Shown in pieces: positions 33,323-41,400 of a stretch of DNA of 60,982 nt. Where the stretch lies: assembly GCA_030530525.1 (NCBI GenBank), contig JAUMUT010000012.1, forward strand, positions 1 to 60,982, in the 5' to 3' direction. Each line of letters starts with the position of its first letter. The first letter of the stretch is position 1. The DNA is from Capnocytophaga sp. Lineage in GTDB: Bacteria; Bacteroidota; Bacteroidia; Flavobacteriales; Flavobacteriaceae. Position numbers and translations under genes: made by a program. The notes under the pieces are model-generated. The model saw nothing but the letters and a program-made list of their open reading frames with translations. It ran no database searches and had not been told where the DNA came from.

Positions 33323-34456
33323 TTATTTTTTCTTAGGGCTGCAACCTGCCATTGTAGTAATTTTGATAGCTTCGGTAGGAGGCAAGAATTGATTACGAGA
33401 AACGACTTCGGCAACAGTACTTCGGGCAAATTCTTCAAATGCTTTTGACAAAGGAGTATTTTCTTGCAAAGCAGCCGGCCTACCTACATCGCCCGATTCG
33501 CGAATGCTTTGTACAAGCGGAATTTCGCCCAAGAAAGGCGTATCTGTCTTTTCTGCCAAATATTTAACACCTTCTTTCCCGAAAATATAATATTTATTTT
33601 CAGGAAGTTCGGCAGGGGTAAAATATGCCATATTTTCAACCAAACCAAGAACGGGAACGTTAATCGTTTCTTGTCGGAACATTGCTATTCCTTTACGAGC
33701 ATCGGCAAGAGCCACATTTTGTGGGGTACTAACAACTACAGCACCCGTGATAGGAAGGGCTTGCATAATACTTAGGTGGATATCGCCAGTGCCCGGAGGA
33801 AGGTCAATAAGAAGGAAATCCAACTCGCCCCAAGTAGCATCAAATATCATTTGATTTAATGCTTTGGCAGCCATTGGACCTCGCCAAATAACGGCTTGGT
33901 CTGGATGAGTAAAAAATCCGATAGAAAGGACTTTCACTCCGTAATTTTCCACGGGTTTCATTTTTGATTTTCCGTCAATAGTTACAGAAAGAGGTTTTTC
34001 GTTTTGTACGTCAAACATCATCGGGATAGAAGGTCCGTAAATATCGGCATCTAAAACACCAACACGGAAGCCCATTTTTCGCAATGCGATAGCCAAGTTT
34101 GCAGTAATGGTAGATTTGCCTACGCCCCCTTTCCCTGAGGCAACAGCGATGATGTTACGGATTCCGTCAATAGGTTTTCCTTTTATTTCGGGCTTGGTTT
34201 CTGGAGCATTTACGGAAACATTCACTTTTACTTTTGCTTTTTCATAAATTTCGCCGTGAATGGCACGCATTATTTCTACTTCCATTTTCTTTTTTGCTTG
34301 TAAAGTAGGGTTGTTAATGGTAACATCTACCACTATTTCGTCTCCGAAAATAACAATATTTTGAACTGCTTGTGCATCAATAAGATTTCCGCCCTCGCCA
34401 GGAGAGGTTATTTTTTTGAGAGCTTCAATCACTTGGTGCTTTTCTATCTTTATCAT
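33323..34456 (-). CDS. Mrp/NBP35 family iron-sulfur cluster carrier ATPase
   Basis: This 377-residue P-loop ATPase inserts iron-sulfur clusters into target proteins. An N-terminal MIP18-like domain (about 1-85) precedes the deviant Walker A GKGGVGKST at 108-116, then GVLDADIYGPSIP and IDLPPGTGDIHL. The usual CxxC after VENMAYF is absent here (TPAELPENKYYIFG), as is common in Bacteroidota homologues; a Cys near the C-terminus (ITTMAGCSPKK) might replace it. The start at 34456 is chosen because the promoter element overlaps the alternative start at 34486. Confidence 0.95.
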   Translation of the reverse strand: MIKIEKHQVIEALKKITSPGEGGNLIDAQAVQNIVIFGDEIVVDVTINNPTLQAKKKMEVEIMRAIHGEIYEKAKVKVNVSVNAPETKPEIKGKPIDGIRNIIAVASGKGGVGKSTITANLAIALRKMGFRVGVLDADIYGPSIPMMFDVQNEKPLSVTIDGKSKMKPVENYGVKVLSIGFFTHPDQAVIWRGPMAAKALNQMIFDATWGELDFLLIDLPPGTGDIHLSIMQALPITGAVVVSTPQNVALADARKGIAMFRQETINVPVLGLVENMAYFTPAELPENKYYIFGKEGVKYLAEKTDTPFLGEIPLVQSIRESGDVGRPAALQENTPLSKAFEEFARSTVAEVVSRNQFLPPTEAIKITTMAGCSPKKK

Positions 34457-34483
34457 TGTACGATTTATTTTTAATATATTTTG

Positions 34484-34491
34484 CAAAAATA
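34484..34491 (-). promoter_or_regulatory. -7 element for the Mrp gene that decides its start
   Basis: It reads TATTTTTG on the minus strand and overlaps the in-frame start candidate at 34486, leaving ATG at 34456. Confidence 0.6.
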
Positions 34492-34525
34492 CAAAAAATA
34501 TTTAATTTTTGAACTTTATAGAATA

Positions 34526-34552
34526 AAAAAAGCGACCAAATGGTCGCTTTTT
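34526..34552 (-). terminator. Terminator after susCD-type operon
   Basis: AGCGACCA pairs with TGGTCGCT, extended by flanking A and T runs, 14 bases past the susD-type stop. Confidence 0.85.
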
Positions 34553-34565
34553 GTGGGAGAGGTTT

Positions 34566-36113
34566 TTATCTGTAACCTCTATTTTGTTGCGTTGCTAATG
34601 CACTATTTCCAGCTATTTCTGATAATGGAATAGGCAAAGTATAACGATAATCTCCATTTTGGATGATGGTAACAGGAACGACATCATCTGTTTGATTTCT
34701 ATCCATTGTTACTCCTGCTTTGTCAGCCAATCTTTTAAGATCAATATAGCGATGTCCTTCAAAAGCTAATTCTACACGACGTTCTTTTAAAATATCTGCA
34801 TATGCTTCTGTAGCAGTAGCGTAGGTAGGTGTAGTCGCTAAACCTAAATAATTTCTCGCTTCACGCACCTGTTGTATATAATTTTTAGCAGAAGCCAAAT
34901 CATTGTCATTCACAGCACATTCTGCTAATATAAAATACATTTCAGATAATCTAAATATTTTCTCATCATTTCTTGATGTTGAAGAACCCTTACCAGGATA
35001 TTTATCTACTATCAATTGATCGGTTGTTAATGGACTTTGAGATGTTAAATAATTAGCATCAATTGTTGATGTAGGATCTATATATGCATATCTTCTAATA
35101 TCTCCTTGTGTTTCATTTAGAATATTAAATAAATTTCGCCCCATTGCCCACATTGGAGTACCATCAATAGAAGATCTATTGGTATTGTAATATGTAGCAA
35201 TACTGGTATAAGTTCCTCCTGACTGAGGTCTTGCAAAGGCAAAAACCACTTCTCCTTGTGAGTTATCAGACCATATTTGTCTATATGGGCTTGTAGAAGC
35301 ATCTTTATAAAAATCTGTATTCCAAGTAGAGCTTCCTACAGTTCCTGATGGAATAGGGAGAGCTGTTGTTAGTGTTAGCCCAGATTCGTCAATTACCTTT
35401 TGTGCATAGGTTTTAGCTTCTGAATATTTTCCTCTATATAAATTTAGTCTTGCTCTTATAGCATATACTAAATTTTTACTTGCATAGTATCTGCTATTAG
35501 TGTTTTTAAGATTTGCTTCTGCAAATACTAAATCTTCCTCCATTGCTTCAAATACTTCTTTATTTGTACTTCGTGGCAATTTTGTATCTATATTAGGAAC
35601 TTCATTTAGTATGACAACTCCAAGAGCATTATCATCTGTCATATCTTCTGAAAAGTAAGTCTCTAAAAACAAATAACTTAACGCTCTTATTGTTCTTGCT
35701 TGTGCAAGAATATCATTATAAGTAGCACGTTCTGTGTCATTGGTTGGAGTTACTTTCTTTGCTCCTTCAATAAGGCGAGTGGCTCTATTTATTGCTCTAT
35801 AATTATTTGCCCATATATTTGCGGGTAAAGAAGTTGATGGGTCTAAAAAAAATCTATGTAATTGAAATTGTTGCCCACCTGAACCTGCACCTGGCTTTAC
35901 TTCGTCTGTCAAAACAGAAGTTAAATATATAGCATTTGCATTTTGAGCGTTATAATATACGTCTCCTACTAAGAAATTTTGTAAGTTATCTACACTTGAG
36001 AAAAACACATCAGTAGTTATTTCACCATCTTGAGTTATATCTATTGCATCTTGACAACCAACTATTCCCAAAAAAGCAGATAATAAACTTATTTTTATAA
36101 TATTTTTTTTCAT
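34566..36113 (-). CDS. SusD/RagB family nutrient-binding outer-membrane lipoprotein
   Basis: This 515-residue surface lipoprotein forms the lid of a SusC-SusD uptake complex. It has a lipoprotein signal (SLLSAFLGIVGC, Cys 20). TPR-like helices of the SusD fold include LAQARTIRALSYLFLETYF and LVYAIRARLNLYRGKYSEAK, and the C-terminal RagB/SusD domain has EKIFRLSEMYFILAECA and LKERRVELAFEGHRYIDLKRL. It lies 12 bases after the TonB-linked partner. No glycosidase, protease or regulator is next to the pair, so the ligand cannot be guessed. Confidence 0.96.
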   Translation of the reverse strand: MKKNIIKISLLSAFLGIVGCQDAIDITQDGEITTDVFFSSVDNLQNFLVGDVYYNAQNANAIYLTSVLTDEVKPGAGSGGQQFQLHRFFLDPSTSLPANIWANNYRAINRATRLIEGAKKVTPTNDTERATYNDILAQARTIRALSYLFLETYFSEDMTDDNALGVVILNEVPNIDTKLPRSTNKEVFEAMEEDLVFAEANLKNTNSRYYASKNLVYAIRARLNLYRGKYSEAKTYAQKVIDESGLTLTTALPIPSGTVGSSTWNTDFYKDASTSPYRQIWSDNSQGEVVFAFARPQSGGTYTSIATYYNTNRSSIDGTPMWAMGRNLFNILNETQGDIRRYAYIDPTSTIDANYLTSQSPLTTDQLIVDKYPGKGSSTSRNDEKIFRLSEMYFILAECAVNDNDLASAKNYIQQVREARNYLGLATTPTYATATEAYADILKERRVELAFEGHRYIDLKRLADKAGVTMDRNQTDDVVPVTIIQNGDYRYTLPIPLSEIAGNSALATQQNRGYR

Positions 36114-36125
36114 TTTCTATGTGAT

Positions 36126-39100
36126 TTAAAATTCAACATTAAGCCCTATAGAATAGGTTCGTGGGTTTGGATATACTCCTATGGGAGTTGATTTTACAGG
36201 TTCAGGATCAAATCCTTGCCATTCTGTCCAAGTAAATAAATTTTCTCCCATTACAAATATTTTAATGGATTTTACAGATAATTTATCCAAAACTTCACTA
36301 TTAACATTATATCCTAACGTAATATTTTTAAGTTTAATAAAATCTGTTTTTCTTAAATATTTATCCGAAGAACCTAATGAACCGTGATTATTAGCTGTAA
36401 GTGAAGCATAATCTGTTATTCTATTATTAGGTGTCCAAGCATTTAACATACTTCTCTCTGCATTATATCTATCTACATATTCTGGGTTATTTAACCATTG
36501 TTTCAAATTATCATAAGACCAGCCTCCATAACGATAACTAAACAAAGCTGAAAGATAAACACCTTTGTATTCTGCATCTAATCCAAAACCTCCACTATAA
36601 GGTGCATATACTGATTTTCCTGTTAACACTCTATCACTAGCTACTGGTGATTCTGTTAAAGAGCCATCTGCTTTTCTAAACCAATAGTTTCCTGTATCTG
36701 GATTAACTCCCACATAGCGATATAATTGCCATTGATAAGCAGGACCTCCTATGGCATGTACCAAATCATTACTTAAATCTTCACTTGGTAGTGCCATAAT
36801 TTTATTTTGGTTGTAGGCAAAATTTGCAAACACAGATACTTTGTACTTGTTAGTATGATTATTAATAGGAGTGTATCTTAAACTTGCTTCTATCCCTCTG
36901 TTTCTTAAATCTCCATTATTACCTTTTATAGTATAAGTTCCATTTACTGCAGAAATAGGAATAGAAAGATACATATCTGTTGTTTTTTTCTCATATACAT
37001 CAACAGAACCATTCAATTTATTTTTAAATAATCCAAAATCTACACCTATATTAGCCTGCGCCACTTTTTCCCATCTTGCATTAGAGTTACTAAGAGATGT
37101 ACTATACCCTGGCAAGTTCAAATAACCTGTACTTGAAGAATAAGTATCTCTAACTAAGGTAGAATTTAAGAACAGTGGATTTTGATTATTAGAAGGAGTA
37201 GTCAAATTTTGATTTCCACTTGTTCCATAAGAAGCTCTTAGTTTTAATTCATTAAAAATAGAATTTAACATAAAATCTTCTTTATCTATATTCCATCGAC
37301 CTCCTACTGACCAAAAAGTTTCCCATCTATTGTTAGAAGAAAAACGATAAGATGCATCTCTACGGATAGTAGCAGAAAGCCCGTACTTAGAATTATAATC
37401 ATAATCCAAAGTACCTATAAACGCTAATGTACCTGCTTTTACTTCACCTGCTGAAACACTTGGACGATAAAGATTAGGAGTTGTAGTATTAAAAGGTACA
37501 TAACCTGTTCCTGAACCTAATGTCCAATTCAAAGGGTCTAAGCCATTCTGAGTTTGTTGAGTATATGAATAAAAACCTCTAAGATAATCTATATATGCTC
37601 CTACACCAAGAGTATGTAATCCAATTTCTTTATCAAAATTTACTTGTGTTACAGAATTTATAGTTGTATCAAAAATATTCTGTAAGGTTTCAAAACCTCC
37701 ATATTTTGCATTACTTGAAGAAGCTACAACTAATGACAAATATCCTTCAGGAGTTCTTGCCATATCTAAAAAATTATTCTTATAAGTAACTCCTGTCTTG
37801 TTTCCTATTGTTAAATAATCTGTTAGTTTATAAGACACGCTTCCGTTAGCTGTAATATTAGTCTGAGTATATAGCTTTTGTATTCCTCCATTTATGATTT
37901 CATAAAGAACCCAAGCATTTTTCCCACTAAAGTTTCTCCCAATAGCGTTAAATAACTCTCTTCCATTTGCATAAGGATTTCTTTCTAATATAGAAGGCAT
38001 AAATACCCCTAATAAAGGATTTTGAATAGAGTTATTCGCTATATCACTGTTTGTTTCTTCATCCAACTGATTTCTTTTTGAATATCCTAACCCTATTTGA
38101 GCTGAGTAAGTGAATTTTTTGTCGTTAGATTTTCCGTTTATATTACTACGAAATGTAAATCGTTTAAAATCAGTATTTTTAACATTCCCTTTATTATCTA
38201 AATAACCTAAGGAAGTATAAGAAGTGAAGTTTTCACCTCCATAACGTAACCCTACATTATGTTGTGTATTAAATGCTGTTCTAAAAAATTCTCTTTCCCA
38301 ATTTGTTTGAGTAGCATAATTTGCTATTTGCTCATCTGTCATTCCTACACCTGTTCCTTGTCCTATTGCTCTTTGTAGAGATAATAACTCACGTGAAGAT
38401 GTTAGGTCATAATGATGTTTTGGAAGGGTTAAGAAACTTGTTGTTGTGTCATATGAAACTTTTAACCCTGAATTATATTTACCTGATTTTGTGGTAATTA
38501 CTACTACTCCATTTGCTCCAAAATTACCATAGATAGATGTTGCTTGTGCATCTTTCAAAATAGAAATATCTTCTATATCATTTTGGTTTAAATTTCTAAA
38601 TTCATTCCCAGAAGACATTAAACCATCAATAACGTAAAGTGGCTCATTAGATGCCCCTAATGAACTATTACCACGTATTTGAACATTAATTTTTCCAGAT
38701 CCTGGCGAACCAGATCCTGAACTAATAGAAATACCAGGCGCAGCCCCTTGTATAGAGGTTAAAAACGATGCTGTTGGTCTATTCTCTAACACCGCAGCAG
38801 ATACTGTTGTGGTTGCAGTAGTCGCTTTTGTCTTTGTTGAAGATTTACCATAACCAATTATCACCACTTCTCCTATTTCTTGTACTTCTGTTTTAAGGGT
38901 TACATTGAGCTTAGTATTAGCCCCTACTCTCACCTCTTGGTCTTGGTAGCCTACTGCCGTAAAAATAAGCACATCTCCTTGTTTGGCTTGTATGGTATAA
39001 CGCCCATCAAGCTCTGTTGCTACCCCGTGCGAAGTCCCCTTTAAAATAACGGTTGCCAATGGTACTGGCTCCCCTGTGTCGTCTTTCACTACGCCCGATA

Positions 39101-39173
39101 TGTTTTTTTGAGCGAAAGTGAATTGTAATGCCAAGAAGAATAGCATTACCGAATAAACAAGTTTCAGTCTCAT
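36126..39173 (-). CDS. SusC/RagA family TonB-linked outer-membrane transporter
   Basis: This 1015-residue protein has a signal peptide (MRLKLVYSVMLFFLALQFTF, cleaved near AQ) and a carboxypeptidase-D-like domain (about 24-95: ISGVVKDDTGEPVPLATVIL). A SusC-type TonB box region follows (EVVIIGYGKSSTK), then a plug (about 120-230) with IQGAAPGISISSGSGSPGSG and DAQATSIYGNFGANGVVVIT. A 22-strand barrel ends in YSIGLNVEF with terminal Phe. There is no STN domain, so it is not expected to signal through an anti-sigma factor. A -7 element lies at 39202-39209. Confidence 0.97.
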   Translation of the reverse strand: MRLKLVYSVMLFFLALQFTFAQKNISGVVKDDTGEPVPLATVILKGTSHGVATELDGRYTIQAKQGDVLIFTAVGYQDQEVRVGANTKLNVTLKTEVQEIGEVVIIGYGKSSTKTKATTATTTVSAAVLENRPTASFLTSIQGAAPGISISSGSGSPGSGKINVQIRGNSSLGASNEPLYVIDGLMSSGNEFRNLNQNDIEDISILKDAQATSIYGNFGANGVVVITTKSGKYNSGLKVSYDTTTSFLTLPKHHYDLTSSRELLSLQRAIGQGTGVGMTDEQIANYATQTNWEREFFRTAFNTQHNVGLRYGGENFTSYTSLGYLDNKGNVKNTDFKRFTFRSNINGKSNDKKFTYSAQIGLGYSKRNQLDEETNSDIANNSIQNPLLGVFMPSILERNPYANGRELFNAIGRNFSGKNAWVLYEIINGGIQKLYTQTNITANGSVSYKLTDYLTIGNKTGVTYKNNFLDMARTPEGYLSLVVASSSNAKYGGFETLQNIFDTTINSVTQVNFDKEIGLHTLGVGAYIDYLRGFYSYTQQTQNGLDPLNWTLGSGTGYVPFNTTTPNLYRPSVSAGEVKAGTLAFIGTLDYDYNSKYGLSATIRRDASYRFSSNNRWETFWSVGGRWNIDKEDFMLNSIFNELKLRASYGTSGNQNLTTPSNNQNPLFLNSTLVRDTYSSSTGYLNLPGYSTSLSNSNARWEKVAQANIGVDFGLFKNKLNGSVDVYEKKTTDMYLSIPISAVNGTYTIKGNNGDLRNRGIEASLRYTPINNHTNKYKVSVFANFAYNQNKIMALPSEDLSNDLVHAIGGPAYQWQLYRYVGVNPDTGNYWFRKADGSLTESPVASDRVLTGKSVYAPYSGGFGLDAEYKGVYLSALFSYRYGGWSYDNLKQWLNNPEYVDRYNAERSMLNAWTPNNRITDYASLTANNHGSLGSSDKYLRKTDFIKLKNITLGYNVNSEVLDKLSVKSIKIFVMGENLFTWTEWQGFDPEPVKSTPIGVYPNPRTYSIGLNVEF

Positions 39174-39201
39174 ACTTAGTATTTTTTTTAATTAGATATT
39201 G

Positions 39202-39209
39202 CAAAGGTA
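39202..39209 (-). promoter_or_regulatory. -7 element for the susC-susD-type operon
   Basis: It reads TACCTTTG on the minus strand, 29 bases before the ATG at 39173. Confidence 0.6.
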
Positions 39210-39367
39210 TAAATATTTTTTTAATATAAAAACTTTTTTTCTATTTTTTATTTCATTCTTTTATTTTACAATACTCAAACAAAATATGTTTTTTTTAATT
39301 ATTTCACAAAAAAAATAAATATTGTTTATAATTATCTGATTTTTAAATCATAAAAAATAAATTTTTA

Positions 39368-39470
39368 ACAAAACAAATATTTAGAAAATATTTTTATATG
39401 TTTTATTTTTAATAATAGAAATAAATACAAAACAAATATATTATAGATTTATTTTCTAAAAACATATAAA
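39368..39470. repeat. Interleaved direct and inverted repeats upstream of susC and rnpB
   Basis: The 13-base ACAAAACAAATAT occurs at 39368-39380 and 39427-39439. TTTAGAAAATA (39380-39390) is inverted at 39450-39460, and TTTATATGTTTT (39393-39404) is inverted at 39459-39470. The two inverted pairs are ordered so that the full hairpins cannot both form neatly. Confidence 0.5.
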
Positions 39471-39474
39471 TTTG
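39467..39474 (+). promoter_or_regulatory. Promoter-like element with no assigned gene
   Basis: TAAATTTG fits TAnnTTTG on the plus strand. It lies about 145 bases before rnpB, overlaps the inverted repeat, and could give a second, longer rnpB transcript. Confidence 0.3.
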
Positions 39475-39601
39475 CTATTTTTTTCGTTTTATGATAAAAA
39501 TCAGAATTTTATTAATGAAAATTTAAGATAAAAAAATAAGATTATGAAGTTAAAACACAAAAAAAAATAAAAAAAATAAGCTAATTTTTAATTTTAAATA
39601 G

Positions 39602-39609
39602 TATCTTTG
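39602..39609 (+). promoter_or_regulatory. -7 element for rnpB
   Basis: TATCTTTG fits TAnnTTTG and lies 5 bases before the predicted 5' end of RNase P RNA. Confidence 0.75.
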
Positions 39610-39613
39610 CACC

Positions 39614-39905
39614 GAGCAAATCAGCTTATCGCTACGAAAGTAGAGGAAAGTCCGGACACCACAGAGCAACATAGCGGGTAACGCCCGTCCGTCGTAAGGC
39701 GAGGACAAGTGCAACAGAAAGAATGTACGGGTAATGCCGTAGTGAAATCAGGTAAACTCTATGTGGTGCAACACCGCGTAAACCAGCGTTAAGAGGGCTG
39801 CTCGCCCCAGTTGGAGGGTAGGTGGTTAGAGTTTGGTAGCAATGCCAAACCCAGATAAATGATAAGCACCTTTTTAAGGTACAGAATCCGGCTTATGATT
39901 TGCTC
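39614..39905 (+). ncRNA. rnpB: RNase P RNA (bacterial class A)
   Basis: This is the catalytic RNA of RNase P, which removes 5' leaders from pre-tRNA. The 5' conserved segment GAGGAAAGTCCGGACAC lies at 39643-39659, and the matching 3' segment ACAGAATCCGGCTTATG at 39881-39897 forms the P4 pseudoknot partner. P1 is closed by GAGCAAATCA at the 5' end pairing with TGATTTGCTC at the 3' end (39896-39905), followed by T residues that act as terminator. At about 292 nucleotides it is shorter than many class A RNAs, suggesting loss of some peripheral helices. Its -7 element is adjacent. Confidence 0.96.
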
Positions 39906-39908
39906 TTT

Positions 39909-40217
39909 TTATACTTCTTCTTCCCAAACATCTTCACCTTCTTCATCTAAAATAAAGCTAAAACGAGGTTCTAAGTGCAAAAAAGGCTCTATTTTAGGAT
40001 TTTTTGTAATTAATTCTCGAATGGTAATGTATTTTTCTTCTGTTTCTTCTTTATTTTCACCAAAAGAAATGCACCAACGCGATATTTCTCGCCCATTTTT
40101 GTCCCAATCTACAATAGTACAACCAAAAATAGGCAATTGAGAATAATTTTCACCTATACAAATAACCAATTCATCGCCAGAATATTCTATTTTTTTTGAA
40201 TTATATTTTTCTACCAT
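39909..40217 (-). CDS. Small acidic protein of unknown function
   Basis: This 102-residue protein is strongly acidic, especially at the C-terminus (DEEGEDVWEEEV). It has no signal peptide or membrane segment. It contains ELVICIGENYSQLPIFGC, DWDKNGREISRWCISF and HLEPRFSFILDEE, a beta-rich pattern. It resembles in size and composition the small immunity or SMI1-like proteins scattered in Bacteroidota genomes, but I cannot place it in a family. Its stop codon overlaps the T-tail after rnpB, so the two are tail to tail. Coding status is supported by a clean frame and codon use like neighbouring genes. Confidence 0.6.
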   Translation of the reverse strand: MVEKYNSKKIEYSGDELVICIGENYSQLPIFGCTIVDWDKNGREISRWCISFGENKEETEEKYITIRELITKNPKIEPFLHLEPRFSFILDEEGEDVWEEEV

Positions 40218-40232
40218 AATTTTTAGAAATAA

Positions 40233-40269
40233 AAAAGCAAGGAAAAATAAAATACTTTTCTTTGCTTTT
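40233..40269 (-). terminator. Terminator after asd
   Basis: AAAAGCAAGGAAAA pairs with TTTTCTTTGCTTTT with one G-U pair, around a 9-base loop, 21 bases past the asd stop. Confidence 0.65.
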
Positions 40270-40289
40270 CATTTTTAATTCATTTTATT

Positions 40290-41279
40290 TTAACCTAAAA
40301 AACCTTTTTTTATTAAAGTTTCTGCAATTTGGATAGTATTGGTTGCTGCTCCTTTACGAAGATTATCAGCTACTACCCACATATTGAGCGACTTAGGAGC
40401 AGACTCATCTCTACGAACTCGACCAACAAAAACATCGTCTTTCCCTTGTGCATAAATAGGCATAGGATACGTATTGGTATCTGTATTATCTTGAAGCGTT
40501 ACGCCAGGAGCTTTGCTTAGAATTTTTCTTACTTCGGCAAGGTCAAAATCTTGCTCAAATTCTACATTTACAGCCTCGCTATGCCCTCCAACCACAGGAA
40601 TACGCACCGCAGTAGCGGTTACTCGAATACTATCATCACCGAATATTTTTTTGGTTTCTCTTACCAATTTCATTTCCTCTTTGGTATATCCGTTTGGCTC
40701 AAAAACATCGCAATGCGGAATAGCGTTTCTGTGTATTGGATAATGATAAGCCATTTCTCCTTTTTCGTTACGATATTCATTTTCAAGCTGTTGCACGGCT
40801 TTCACACCTGTTCCTGTAATGGATTGATAGGTAGAAACAATAATTCTTTTTATACCATATTTACGCAATGGCGAAAGAGCCACGAGCATTTGTATGGTGG
40901 AACAATTGGGATTGGCTATAATTTTGTCTTCTTTGGTTAATACATCGGCGTTTATTTCAGGAATAACGAGCTTTTTGGTTTCGTCCATACGCCACGCCGA
41001 AGAGTTATCTACCACCGTAGTTCCTACTTGTGCAAACTTCGGAGCCCACTCCAAAGAAACGCTTCCGCCTGCAGAAAACAAGGCTACATCGGGCTTCAAA
41101 GACACTGCTTGTGCCAAGCCTACTACTTTATATTCTTTTCCTTTAAAGGTTATGGTTTGTCCTATGGATTTTTCTGAGGCAACGGGGATAAGCTCTGTAA
41201 CTGGGAAATTTCTTTCTTCTAAAACTTGAAGCATTACGTTTCCTACCATTCCTGTTGCTCCTACAACTGCTACTTTCAT
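40290..41279 (-). CDS. asd: Aspartate-semialdehyde dehydrogenase
   Basis: This 329-residue enzyme reduces aspartyl phosphate to aspartate semialdehyde for lysine/diaminopimelate, threonine and methionine synthesis. The NADP-binding GATGMVGNVML starts at residue 8. The catalytic Cys is C126 in IIANPNCSTIQML. The second-domain segments TYQSITGTGVKAVQQLENE and VPVVGGHSEAVNVEF (written IRIPVVGGHSEAV in this protein) hold the general-base His. Its promoter at 41322-41329 is divergent from that of rarA. Confidence 0.97.
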   Translation of the reverse strand: MKVAVVGATGMVGNVMLQVLEERNFPVTELIPVASEKSIGQTITFKGKEYKVVGLAQAVSLKPDVALFSAGGSVSLEWAPKFAQVGTTVVDNSSAWRMDETKKLVIPEINADVLTKEDKIIANPNCSTIQMLVALSPLRKYGIKRIIVSTYQSITGTGVKAVQQLENEYRNEKGEMAYHYPIHRNAIPHCDVFEPNGYTKEEMKLVRETKKIFGDDSIRVTATAVRIPVVGGHSEAVNVEFEQDFDLAEVRKILSKAPGVTLQDNTDTNTYPMPIYAQGKDDVFVGRVRRDESAPKSLNMWVVADNLRKGAATNTIQIAETLIKKGFLG

Positions 41280-41321
41280 TGGTTTATTATTTTATAAAAT
41301 AGATTTTTTTAAATCGCAGTG

Positions 41322-41329
41322 CAAATATA
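41322..41329 (-). promoter_or_regulatory. -7 element for asd
   Basis: It reads TATATTTG on the minus strand, 43 bases before the asd ATG. Confidence 0.6.
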
Positions 41330-41373
41330 CTATTTTTCTATGAAAATAATAGCAAAAGCATTCATTTTTTTGT

Positions 41374-41381
41374 TATCTTTG
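41374..41381 (+). promoter_or_regulatory. -7 element for rarA
   Basis: TATCTTTG fits TAnnTTTG, 20 bases before the rarA ATG. Confidence 0.6.
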
Positions 41382-41400
41382 CCTTTTAATTTATTTTAAA

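Larger units (their letters stand above)
39174..39613. other. Very AT-rich region between susC-type gene and rnpB
   Basis: These 440 bases contain the susC-type promoter at 39202-39209, the rnpB promoter at 39602-39609, and a plus-strand TAAATTTG at 39467-39474 that precedes no gene. Between 39368 and 39470 is a set of short direct and inverted repeats. I see no ORF beyond a dozen codons. Confidence 0.6.
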
